NCBI GenBank assembly: GCA_030141605.1
Contig: JAQGDQ010000140.1
Span: 342,501-406,500, forward strand
DNA from: Tubiluchus corallicola
Lineage: Eukaryota > Priapulida > Priapulimorpha > Priapulimorphida > Tubiluchidae
Length of the DNA: 64,000 nucleotides
Direction of reading: 5' to 3'
The position numbers and the translations under genes were made by a program. Shown piece after piece: positions 1 to 24,176 of the stretch (position 1 is its first letter; every line of letters starts with the position of its first letter). The notes under the pieces were generated by a model. The model had not been told where the DNA came from. It did not search any database and worked only from the letters and a program-made list of their open reading frames with translations.

Positions 1-942
1 AATTTGAAAAGACCTTTGCTTTATGCATTTTTCTTGAATAATTCACTGGAAATTGTTTTGCTTTTTATGCATGTTTTGCGGGAGAAGTGGAAGAAATCCA
101 GAGCAAAATTTGCAGCTGGCATTGCTATAAACTTTGAAATCGTTTGCAGCAACTTTGTATTAGATTTTCTCATTTCAGTTTTGATCAGTATTTAAATTAA
201 AAGTGCATGCTTTTGCAAAAATTAGCATTTTGCTGTAATTAAAGGACTTGTTCTCCTGGGATTATGTGAACAATTTCCAGTTTTGCCCTTTGATTGTCAT
301 TCGATAAATTAATAAGTACTTTTATCAATGTCATTTAGTTACCGATTTACGTCATCAGGAAATTTCATGTATCTAAAACACTCACCATCTGTAGCCTTGA
401 TAATCTGTTATATTAAAAAAGCCTCTTGGAGGTTTTAAATTGCGTTGAACATTCTTTTTAAGTTCAAGCTTGTATCAAAAAGAATTTGGTCATATTCAGT
501 AACTGAAAATTATGGATTTTTATTTGCTGAAAATTTTCATGTTTAGGACATTTTTTAAAAATTGATGTAATTTTTTTGCTGGAAAAGGAACCTCAATATA
601 TGTAAAGACTTACTGTATTTTAAAGTGAAAATTCTGATACTTTTAAACTTATTTGAGTTTCCTATCAAAAATTTGCTGCGATGGCACATATAGAAATTTA
701 TATTTGTGCAACAGTATTACGGAAAAGCCTGTATTTATAGTTGAAACTTAAATTTGTTTCACTGTTATATAAAAGTATTTATTTACTATTTAGGTGCGGT
801 TTCAGTTTAACTTTGTTGTGTGTTTTTTACCTTTTGTTAATCAGGTAAACAGACGACAAAAACACAAAAATGTATAAATGTTTTTGTGTGTACCTGTTGC
901 TGTCAGCAAATTTGATTAATGACCTGTTTGTTTTTCTTTCAG
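1..942 (+). other. Partial LRIG intron at window edge
   Basis: AT-rich sequence ending in a clean 3' splice site, a pyrimidine-rich tract followed by AG at 941-942. I see no LRR-coding segment in it, so it is read as the intron preceding the first visible LRIG exon. The open frame at 4-195 has no family resemblance and is not called. Confidence 0.6.
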
Positions 943-3900
943 GAATTTGTCCTTCAATAAGTTGGTGGCGCTGCCTAGTGACACATTTCATAAACTATTC
1001 TCACTGAGACGCCTGCACTTGGGTCACAATCAGTTGTCTAATATTGCAAGTGGAGCATTTAGTAGTCTGGCTGAACTTCATGATCTGTAAGCAACTTTGA
1101 AGAGTTTATTTCTTTTAATATTGTGTAATTATTATTGACAAGTTTTATTTATGAAGTCGTGAATAGTAAGATACAGTACTATGACAGTGACAGTAAAAAA
1201 TTAAGTATTTAACTACTCTATCCCAATTTTTAAGAATATCTCAAAATGTAACGCTTGAAGCTATTTAGATACTACTATTGTTTTGTGGTGCAGCTTTAAT
1301 GTCTACTGAAGCTGTTACATTGAGTAAATTAGAAAAAATACTTTTCATCGCTTTGTATCACCATTTGATTCTAGTTTTACCAAAGATATTAAGTATTTAT
1401 TTAACGTTCCAGCCATACAACCACAATTTATGTTATCATTGGCATATTCAGTAATATATAATAAATTCATTTCAATTAATGTTTATTTTATTTAGTAATC
1501 AAGTTTTTTGTATTTGGCATTTTAGTAGAAATGATGTATATACTGTCCTTATTTGTCTCATGTTTAACGTTAAATTTGCATTGCTTGTGCGTAGCAGTTT
1601 TTGTGGTGAAGAAATTAGTCAAGTTGGCATGGTGTGTGCTTGACGACTGAAATTAACCAAACTGGGCCGGGTTAGTAAATGGATATGTGACTGTTGGGAA
1701 AATCGTACTGGGTGATAATGCTGCATCCAATCATTTATCTGTCTGAGGCAGGATGTATATGGCTAGGTCACCTCTCACTAGCTGCTCCTAGAAGATCATC
1801 CTTGATGATGAGTTAGATTTTGACTCTGCCAAAACCTTTAAATTAGATCCTGCTTTGAGTGCCTCATACAAGCTTATTTTATTATTATAAGTATGCCAGT
1901 TCTGTTTAGTATTGTCTGTTATCTGCACTGTAGTGATCTAAATGACAACTCCCTCTCTTGGACTGTGGAGGATATGGAGGGAGCATTTTCTGGACTGGAG
2001 GCGCTTACGCGGCTTAACTTAGAGAATAACAAGATTCGTTCCATTGCGGAGCACGCTTTCAACGGACTGAAGAACTTGAAACAGCTGGACTTGACAGGGA
2101 ATGATATTGTCAGTATTCAGGAGAATACCTTCAGTGACATGCCTCTTCTGAAAGAGATGTAAGTTCAAGTTACTTGGACTATTTATTTGTTGTATCAACA
2201 ATGCAAGTTTATTTATTGAATGGTAGTTGGTTAGTTGGATTGATTATTCAATACTTTTTAACTGGCTTGCTGACCGTTTGGTTGCCTTGTCTGGCTGGCA
2301 ACCTAATTGTTTAATGGTTTTGTGATCGATACTTTTACAAAATTCTTTTAAAAACAGTATTACAAAGGAGTTGGTTTAGATGTCAATAATTGACGAGCAT
2401 AGCATCAGCATAAATTTAGTAAAAATCCATGTATAGCATGTTTTGTTTCGTTGTTTGTTTAGTTTCAAGACAATTATCTAAATTTGGTTGTTTTTGTGTT
2501 AACAGACTAGTTGAATAAGTGATTATCAGGTTGGTTTATTATTAACAACAGACTTTTAAATTTTAAGTCATCACTGATTGGAAAGTTGACTAATTTTCTT
2601 GTATATTTTTGCAGTCATTTCAACTCCAGCAGTTTTCTGTGTGATTGCAAGCTTAGCTGGCTTGCTTTATGGCTAAAAGATAGCAACTTCGTGAAATTCA
2701 CAGGCGGCAAGTGCGCTCACCCAGAGTGGCTAAAGCATCAGAGTATCTTTACCATTGATACACATGATTTCATCTGCAGTAAGTATGGTCAATGATACCT
2801 TGTGTGTTTTACTTAGTTCATAGACATTGTAAGCATTCTTGCTAACTATTTGAGACATGAGTTTGAATTTTTCTGATTCAAAAATTCAGATTCAGTAAGT
2901 TGTAAGATGTTAATAGCTTTTTATTCTGATAGCTTCACGTGCTTTTCGTTTGAAATGATTGATGTTTGCATTAACAGTGCTAGTGGACAGAATCAATACA
3001 AAACCCATTCATGTAATTTCAGGCGATCATCCAAAGCCATTGATAGTCAAGCACCCAGAAACACAGATAGCACTGAAAGGAAACAATGTCACGCTGTTCT
3101 GTTCTGCAGTGAGCAGTAGCGAGTCACCCATGATATTTCAGTGGAAAAAGAATAATATGGTTTGTTATTTGTCATTATTAATTTTTTGGCTAATGCCCTC
3201 ATTTTATCAAATTTGAACTAGGTGCCGTACTAACAGTTTGTTGTTTCTTGACTCTCCAAACTGTGACAAATGCTGACAAACAACCTGCCAACAATTCACA
3301 TCATTTCTGCTTTATGTCAGTCGTTTTATCTTTGTAGGCGTTAGCAGATGGCGTGGTGGAAAACACAGCTCGTGCCGTGGACAGTGAGTTAGGAGAAGGT
3401 GAGATGGTCAGCTACACATCACAGGTAACACTAACTGATGTCCAGGATGACAAGGAAGGATGGTATCAGTGTGTGGTGACCAATGACCATGGGTCGACCT
3501 ACTCAAATAAAGCTAAAATGGATGTGCATGGTAGGTAGTTTTTAATCTTGCCTACCTGCTTTCATATGTGCTGCTAATATATGAAACTTCCTAAGTGAAT
3601 AATTATGGATGAATATTAATCAACAGGATGTTTAGAATTGGTGTTGTTAAGAGCAATTTATGGCTTGTCAAACTCTATTTTTATGACAAATACTCAATAA
3701 CACATGACTTAGCTATGCTGTGGAGTCGCTTGTATACATAATACAATGTTACTATGTAGTATTAATGTAGTGTATATCACCATTGTTGCTTAAATTTCTC
3801 TATTTTACATTAACATGATAGAGTTTGTTAGTTGCCAAGCAATTATGTAGAACTCATCGTCATAGTATTTAGATTGCAAAACTGTGGTAAGATGAACAAG

Positions 3901-6900
3901 CTGCCTTTTTAACATTTTATTCCTGTTTTGCAGTGTTTCCTGTTTTCACAAAAACGCCAGTGGATGTCACCATACGTGTTGGCAGCACCGCTCGACTAGA
4001 GTGTGCAGCAAAGGGCCAACCTGTTCCAGTGATTGCCTGGCAGAAAGATGGAGGTGACAACTTTCCTGCCGCCCAGGAACGGCGTATGAGAGTCATCCCC
4101 AAAGATGACATCTTTTTCATTGTGAATGTGAAGAGCAGTGACATGGGTGTTTACAGTTGCACAGCAACAAATCCTGCTGGTGTAATTGCTCACAATGCTA
4201 CACTTAGCGTTCTGGGTGAGTTGCTTCAATTTTGACTATTTTGTTATGTGTTTTAAATTTTAAATGTGACTCTTTGCAAAGTTGTAATACATGTATGCAT
4301 ACGTTTTCCAAAAGTTTTACCAAAATCATTTTTATTGTGCTTTTCTGGCTTACATTGTGTTAAATCTGCTCTGTTATTTGTGCATTTATAAATCTTTCTT
4401 TTTTTTGAAAAAAAAGAATGTACCGTATTTTCCCGTGTATAAGAGACCCTTGTGTATAAGAGACCCCTTCAATTTTTAGGCAAAAATTCTGGAAAAAAGT
4501 TTTTTCAGACGGACATTTTTAGAGGGTAAAGTACAACTTTTTTCAACTCAGTGCGGTACTGAAAACAAAATAAAACCAGTTAATGTGTTGTAGAAAAAGA
4601 GTACTGGTATATATTAAAGTGCGTACCTGCAAACCTGTAACAGGAAAAGAGAAAACGAGGAGATAATGCCTGTGTCACGATGCTTGTATTGCTTACAACC
4701 GCTTCATAGTCGAACGCCACACGCAAAACAGTTGTAGAGCACTTATTTCTTTAAAATCATTAGTGTCACAATTTATGCATCTTATTGAAAAGACTTACTC
4801 CCATGTATAAGAGACCCCCTATTTTTAAAGTGAAAATTCTGAGCAAAAAAGGGTCTCTTATACACGGGAAAATACGGTACTTAATACTACTTAGTTTGTT
4901 AAGCTTGCATTCTTGATCGCTTATAGGCTTAGTCATTTTAAAATACTTCATTTGTTCGTTATCCTTATAATTTGGAACACTAAATTTTACAAAAGGTGAT
5001 ACTGAAATAAGTTGTTAATCTTGACAAAACATCAATCGAATATGTTTTGTTAAATTCATTTTAAATTATGCTTCTGTAATTGGTGACATTTTTTCTACTT
5101 TTTTATTTCTTTTTCGATATGTTGTTTCTATTAGTATGACCATCTATAAATCTGTACAATTATTTTAATTATTTTTATTCCCATTAACAGAAATTAACAA
5201 TATTACAAAGGTGTATATGTTTTCATACATAATTAATGCAATACATGTATTGTCTTATGATTTTTTTCTGTAGAACCACCATCATTTGTTAAACCTATGG
5301 AGGCTAAGATGACAGAAGCTGGCAAAACAGCAGTAATAGAGTGCATGATGTCAGGAATGCCTCAGCCTCATGTCACCTGGTTGAAAGATGGAGTACCTTT
5401 ACAGGTAAATTTCTGAGAGCCTTTGTCATGTCAAAATTGTCTTTGTCATGTTATAAGTAAAATGTTACTTATTAATTTACAGCAACAAAAATGTAACTTA
5501 AAGTCATTTGTGGCTTTGGCTTTTAAAGTTGTTTGCTTTTGTTAAAGATTTAATAATTTTTGACATTTTATGCTCGTTACTTTGGCAAATGCTAAAACTG
5601 AACATTGCCAGTTATATTTAGCTTACTACATAAGTGGTTGTCATGAGTAATGCTGAAATTGGCCTCATCTAATTGTTTAGGTAAATTTGTTAGCTTCTAA
5701 GAGAAAGAATACTTCATAATTGCTCCAAAATATTTAATTGCCGTACTTGTCTTAATCTCGTAAAGACTCTGTGTAACTTATGCCGTGAAACTGTGTCTCA
5801 CTTGGGGAATTGGCAAAGTTTATGCTTAAGTTTCGTACATTGGAAACATGAACGTGTTTGGTGTTCAGCCGCTAAACAGTTGACTTGTTTTAGCTAACAC
5901 TCCACTCACATTGCACTAGTGGGTGTGGTTTTTATTTTTCTACAATAGCTTGTGGCAAAAATAATTAGTGTCCATTCTTTGCATTAATTAAGTGTACCTC
6001 CAGTGTTATACACATTTTATGTTACAGCAACACAGTTTGATTAGTTACTGTGCAAAAAAGTTTGATTTTCATGTGTGGAAATTTTTTGTAGGTTACCGAG
6101 AGACATTTCTTCACTGCTGAAAATCAATTGTTGATAATCGTAGAAGCGGTTGAGAGTGATGCAGGTGTTTACACCTGTCAGATGCACAACACTCTGGGCA
6201 AAAAAGAGGGAACATCGGTGTTAAAAGTTATTCCTGGTAGGTGCTTTTAACTGCTCTTATTATTCATTATTAAGGTTTTCTGTTGAGCCCTCAACATTTC
6301 TTTGATAATTAATACAATAATTCTTAATTTTGTTTCACAGTTGATCCTGTTAACATGAAAAGTTCATCGGAGGAACCGGCTGATAATAGTACCACTACTG
6401 GTATAGTCATTATAGCCGTCGTTTGCTGCGTAGTTGGAACCAGCGTAATATGGGTCATCATCATTTATCAGACGCGTAAACGAACTGACGAACTCAGTGG
6501 TACCACAACAGGTAAAAAATATAATTTTTGCTATTTATCTGCTAGCAAAGTGCAATTATGTTGTTGTTTGTTGTTGATGTTGTTGTTGTTTGTTGTTTGT
6601 CAATGCTTCTGACGATATACGAATAGAATGATATTTATTTGTTTTATTTTTGAATCATTTAAATGTCCGACAATAAAATGTTAGTGTTAACAACAAAAAC
6701 AAATATGTTATGTAAGGTGTCAGTCCGTCCATGTAATTGTGGTAGAATTTCATAACATGGTACATTTTGTTTGCATAGATGACACGCCTCTACCGGCTGA
6801 AGGCGAAGAACAGTATACGTACCTGCCGATAGATATGCAGATCAACACGAGAGGTATTATTTTAATATATTTGTGTAATAATTCTGCTTGTGTATGTACT

Positions 6901-8675
6901 TTTGATTTGATGAATATTTTTATTGTGCTATTATCATAACTGCTGCATGACATTTGGCTTTCAGTATATGCAGTCAGATAATAATTTTATGTGCAATGTA
7001 GCAGTAATTTTTTTGAAGAAATGTTTGTACCAGTAGATAATCTAATTTAATTTATATTCTTTACATTTCAGGTGGCGGTGCAATAGCAAATGCGGATTCT
7101 TCCCTGGATTCGCTGCACAGTGATCCGAGTACGAAGAGTACAAATAGCGGATCACGTGAACGCTCTTCACTGCACACGTTCCATCCTTGTTCATCTCACA
7201 CCTGTACAATGGCACATGAGCATCAGTTGCAATCAGGGGAATCTTCTACATTGCCGCAGGTAAATTCACTGACTTGTTGCCTTACTTCTGGTGAATTTGG
7301 TATAAGACATTTGTGTTAAAATTGTTTTAAGTTCAAGAGCGAAACGAGAAATCTCTTTTCTATGTTTGCTTGCCTGGTTTAAGTGTAATAGAATAGTCAA
7401 TAGTTGCCATGGGAATGATCTTTGTGTAGTTTTTTCATTGTTAGCTTAATGCTCTTTGTTTAAAAATGTAAACACAACAGAATTTAAATGTTGCATTTTT
7501 ACGTCTTTATGCTTTACTTCTCAAATATAGACCAAGTAGCCTTTAATTAATTCATTAATATTTCTCTAGAAGATACCTAAAATATTTAGGAGAAAATTCT
7601 GCTGAATTTAGGAACTATTGAGAAGTGTCCAAAAATCCAACGTTGACTTGCTAAGTAATAGCTGGACTGATTTGTGCTTTCCAGGGTTACATATCAGTGA
7701 AAGAAATTTGCCGCCATCCATTAAAACCTCCTGACCATTACGGCAGTGAGAGTTCCTCTAGTTACAGTACTGCCACCTTTCCTAGAAAGCAGTCGTCAAC
7801 GGTAACAGCTTCTGAAACAGTGCGATGGAGCACGGGAGAGCTCATTTTATCACCATATACTAAAGGTGGGTCAGTGAAGCAGTGTTTTCAACTTTGTACA
7901 AAGTAATGCTGTGTAGTGTGGCTATGTCCGAAATTTATGCGCAATAGCAATGTCAACTGCGACATTGTTTGTGAAACGATGACTTTGCTCAGGTTGCTTA
8001 CTGACATTAATTTATGCTAACCATATTAGATATACATTTTGTAGTCAAGAATAGGACAGTAACTTATTTCTTATGAGGAGATGTAAATCTGTAGGTACAA
8101 AACTAGTTTCCTCTGTTTCTGTATCTTTCTTGAATTTTTCATTAATTAATAAGTATTTTAATTTGCATACCATAATTTTTAGATGTTATGTATAGACATT
8201 AATGTTTGGAATGAAAAATCTTCAGTTTTCCATAATAATCTTTTAAGTACAGATGTACTCTTGCATCAAAGAAAGTTTCCTGGGATGTCAAATGACATTG
8301 TATGGACAACAGCTTGTTGACCCTCATAGGACATTGTTTTATTTTTTCATAATATTGTAAAGTGACATATCAGTATTTGTGTATTTTAATATACAACTTT
8401 TCTTGTAAAGTGGATGAGTTTATGTGAGTTTAAATCACGAGTACACAGATTAAGTAAATCAAGAAGAGATTAGTGCTGTGTTGTTTTTCATTAGTATCAC
8501 ATAACGTTTAATTTGTTGCGCAGATGTGGAAGATGTACCGTCACAGTCTCACGATTCTCCGCTTTCTATTGAACAATGTGAAAGTGTTAGTAACAATTCG
8601 TCACCATCCCACAATGCAGTGCAACTTTCGGCAAGTGAACACATGGCGTTGGCACGACAGGAACTTACTGTATAG
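943..8675 (+). CDS. LRIG: LRIG-family leucine-rich repeat and Ig transmembrane protein (5' end missing)
   Basis: Single-pass receptor-like protein; family members tune receptor tyrosine kinase and BMP signalling at the cell surface. Exons: 943-1086, 1934-2158, 2615-2778, 3023-3159, 3338-3530, 3934-4215, 5274-5404, 6092-6236, 6341-6511, 6779-6853, 7072-7259, 7685-7865, 8524-8675 (TAG). They join without phase breaks into 728 residues. The first two exons encode about five LRRs, and the LRR introns are phase 2. The third encodes the cysteine-capped LRRCT ([19 protein letters not shown]). Three Ig domains follow: exons 4-5, exon 6 alone, and exons 7-8, each with its paired Cys and WYQC, YSC or YTC. 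Exon 9 holds the membrane segment ([20 protein letters not shown]) and a basic stop-transfer. Exons 10-13 form a Ser-rich tail. Ig2 keeps the LRIG hallmark run [19 protein letters not shown]. The signal peptide and N-terminal LRRs lie upstream. Which vertebrate LRIG is closest cannot be decided. Confidence 0.95.
1638..1890 (+). repeat. 5S-rRNA-derived SINE (SINE3-like) in LRIG intron
   Basis: Positions about 1650-1725 follow the 3' half of metazoan 5S rRNA: an A-box-like AAATTAACCAAACTGGGCC, then GGGTTAGTAAATGGATATG, then GTGACTGTTGGGAA (compare GGTTAGTACTTGGATGGGTGACC in real 5S), then a GGGTG..TGCTG block. The 5' half is not recognisable, so this is not a working 5S gene. An unrelated segment follows, and the copy seems to end in a short TTATTATTATA tail near 1890. 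This is the architecture of 5S-derived SINEs. The family itself is not identified. Confidence 0.55.
4421..4879 (+). mobile_element. 459-bp non-autonomous TIR element (MITE), copy A
   Basis: Sits in the LRIG intron between exons 3934-4215 and 5274-5404. It opens TA-CCGTATTTTCCCGTGTATAA and closes with the exact inverse, TTATACACGGGAAAATACGG-TA, so TIRs of about 27 bp are flanked by TA, the likely target duplication. The motif GTATAAGAGACCC is repeated inside both ends. There is no transposase frame. A second copy in opposite orientation lies at 18529-18987, has the same length and is nearly identical by eye. The superfamily is not assigned; a TA duplication is typical of Tc1/mariner-like elements. 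Confidence 0.85.
6552..6603 (+). repeat. GTT/TTGTTT simple repeat
   Basis: Imperfect run of TTG and GTTT units just downstream of the transmembrane exon of LRIG, inside an intron. No other signal is visible. Confidence 0.7.
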
Positions 8676-10440
8676 CATTGTTCACATCATGGACCATTGT
8701 TATTGTTGTTATACTTTGTTTACCCCAAAACCTAGTCGATATTTTTGTATATAGCTCAATGTCGTTAGTTTTCAGTGTCGCAATTTGTCTTGTTTCCATG
8801 ATGTGTGAACAGACCCTTACCAAGAAAGTGCAGGTGTGTCTGTGATGTGTGAATGATCTTTATCAAGTTAACGTAGCCGGTGTTAGTGTTAAAACATGTT
8901 GTAAATATACGAATGTAGATGTTTTATAGCGTAAATCATGGATTTCTGAATCAAACCCATTATATAAATTATATTTACATTAGAAAGATTTTGAGATGAG
9001 GCATTTTATAGTAATGAGATGATTTATCACTGCCAAAGATGTTCAAGTACCAAATTGCATCTCTAATGATTAATCACTGTAAATCATTAATCTATTGATT
9101 GTTTTTGCTCTAAGTTAAGTAAATAATTAGCAGTAGTATCTCGCAGCTTTATGCACAGTACTTGCGCTTTGATTCAAGTTTTTGTGCGCCCGTTACCCAA
9201 TCATGTTGTTATTGAGTTGTACTTTAATATTCGCCTGTATTTTTAGGTTTAAATTATTGATGCTCAAATATAATCATGCTTGTATGATCAGTTAATGCAT
9301 ATACAGCTGACATGTTGAGAAGATATTATTGTCCAATTTAATAATTGTTTTCAGAAACCAGTCGATGTACAAATACACGTGAATAGAGCGATGATGTCTT
9401 ACACTGTATGTAGACTAAGGCACTGATTGTGGTGCTTTTGCTGTTAGTGATTTGGCTGTTTTAACATTCCTTCATATAGTCTCATTATGTAAGATTTACA
9501 GATTGTTTCGCGAGCGAGAACAAACTTGTATAAAAATTTTGTACATAATGTAAATAGTAATTAGAAGTAGAGATATTATTTTGTAAATATTGATGCCATT
9601 CACGTCTTAGAAGATTTGGCTGCCGTCATTGTGGCCTGTGACATGTCATTTCGCTGGTTTTTGAAGAATTAAAAGTATTTTAAACGTCCAAAAAGAATTT
9701 TCTGCTTTGTTTTTTTTTAGTTTTAATTTATATAGGTAGGCCCATTTTATTTAAAACGATGTAAAAGCGAATCATTTTACCTGCTTTTGCGAATCACTTT
9801 TGCAGCGCTTTCTGATTAGGCAAATTATGGCTGTTCATTATCACTATAGGCAAAAACCATATTTATTAACGCCTTCAAGTTCATAACTGTTTGTGGTGCA
9901 TTAGTATTTTAAAGTTATAATCACCCGTTTTCAGCACTGTTCATTGTTTGTTCCTTCCTTCCATTTCCTAGTTAAACACTGTTGTTTTCTATTTACTGGA
10001 ATTATGGAAAATTGAGCATTATGGTTTGCACTTAGTTAAAACGTCTTATTTCCTGTAGTTCCCATTATTACAGTGCACAGTGGTGTCCCTTGCAGTAGAT
10101 AAAGCTAAAGGTTTGTTTGAAACTTGGAAAAGAGTTGTTGCTAACAAAAGTTATTTAATTATATTTCCTTATTTTATTCAGTACAATGAAGGAGAGTTTC
10201 TGATTATTGTTATGGCCTACATTTAAGTTATAAATGCAGTGCTTTGTTTTCACTTGGTTAGGTCATTATGTACAGTCCAGCAGTCCTGAACACCTTCCCC
10301 TATACTTAATATTGTTGTATAAAAGATGTATGTAAAGAAATACTTTATTTACAAGTTTGTATAGAATTACTGTATAGTGTGTACTTTTAAGTGGTAATTT
10401 TGTATAGCATCATAATAAATCAATAAGTGTACTGAAAAAT
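8676..10440 (+). other. LRIG 3' UTR and candidate polyadenylation sites
   Basis: AT-rich non-coding sequence after the LRIG stop. A variant signal AATTAAA near 9667 is followed by a T-rich stretch (about 9700-9720). A canonical AATAAA lies at 10414-10419. Either could end the transcript. The open frame at 10446-10694 beyond it has no recognisable features. Confidence 0.5.
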
Positions 10441-11800
10441 TTGTTTTGATTATAGACTACCGGGTGCCTGCACTAATATCTAAACATTGCTTGGAATGTA
10501 CATTCAGTATACCCATTAAGCGGCTTTCAGTCTGTAAAGCTATAAGAAACGTAAAGAAAGAATTTACATGGTACAGTATATTTTATTCACTCTGCTACAG
10601 TTCGGTGAGGCACATGCGCTATTGTAGAAATGAATACAGCAGTTTTTATATACAGCAAAACACGAAGAACACAACAAAGCTGAATTTTCAGTAGTCAGAT
10701 ATATGCGAGGTCTTACCTCAAAACCACAAGTTTTATGATTACAATTTTGACAAACGTACTACGAAAATGAAATTTCATAAACGTAAAACTGAACTAAGTG
10801 AATTAAAAGGTGTTCATATAAACAATACTTATTAATTTACACACCCTGAGATGTTATATTCTGAACAGGAAGTAGGTGGTTCAAGCATATAGGATTGCTT
10901 TTAAGGTGAATAGGAAATAAGGTGCATTTGGAAAGCTAATGTTGCCATTTTGGTGAAAACAGTGTCTGCAGTGTTTTACGTCAACCTCCTTAAAAACAAA
11001 CAACGTCTACATAAGTAGCAATTTGGGTCGAGTTTCTCAATTAAAAATACAGGTTAGCACTTTGAACCAAAATGTTCATGACTTCAAGAACCGTAATGTC
11101 ACAAGCTTGCGTTGCGCCTGTAGGTCACTTGGTATTTTTTCGTTTTACATTAACAATAATGCTTATCTCTGGAAACTTGTCCAATAAGTACACGAGCATT
11201 TGTTTTCCCAATGCACCTATGCAACAAATCGTAGTCATGGCAACACAACACCATGAACCTTGTTACAAATGAATCAACTATGACTTGGTCATTCCCTGAC
11301 AAACTACAAGGGTATGCTATATGCGATCACAGTTAACTTGCTCCTGTAGCCTATTCACACTGAAAGGCTGTGTAGTGCATTTACCCAGCACGACTGCTTG
11401 GTCCTGTTAAACAGTTATATTAAAACGAAGTCAGAAACAACAGACAGAAACAAATATTTTGTTTAGTAGGAAAAGTAATATGAAAAGCATTAAAATTATT
11501 TTTTCAAAAGACTGTTAAGTTCTGTAATGGAGCGAATGTTTACTGAAACATCAGTACAGTTCAATTTGCTTTTTTTAATATCACGAGCTTCAAAATCTCC
11601 ATTATAAAAAAATAACAAGTTTCCATGGGCAACCAGAGTAATGAACCCATTATAATTACAAATTTTTTTACCAACATTTATCAAATGTTGGTGTCAGTCT
11701 CAACTTAAGTGTGATAAAAGGCATCACATGTGGCACTTAGGTATTTTCCAGAAACACTTGGCAAAACAACATTTTGGACATAACATTCGTTAACTGGAAA
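10441..11800. other. Convergent intergenic region LRIG / RUVBL1
   Basis: No gene is supported here. Short open frames on both strands lack domains, splice context or low-complexity explanation. The region probably holds the 3' UTR tail of RUVBL1 on its right side. Confidence 0.5.
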
Positions 11801-11817
11801 ACAAATAACAAGTTATC

Positions 11818-11823
11818 TTTATT
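11818..11823 (-). terminator. Candidate RUVBL1 polyadenylation signal
   Basis: TTTATT on the + strand reads AATAAA on the RUVBL1 strand, about 125 bases after the stop codon. It is the first canonical hexamer I see downstream of the stop. Confidence 0.45.
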
Positions 11824-11948
11824 TTTTTGAACTAATACAGGCATTATTTTAACGGGCTTAAACCGGCTTAAGTAATCCATCTGAGTAAACCAGCCAGTAC
11901 AAGTAAACAGACTCAGTGTGAAAAGGCTACACATCACACGACACACTA

Positions 11949-24176
<12,228 letters not shown>

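Noticed and set aside
4-195. 63-residue open frame at the window start
   Set aside because: No LRR pattern, no splice site and no family resemblance; it lies in intronic DNA before the first LRIG exon.
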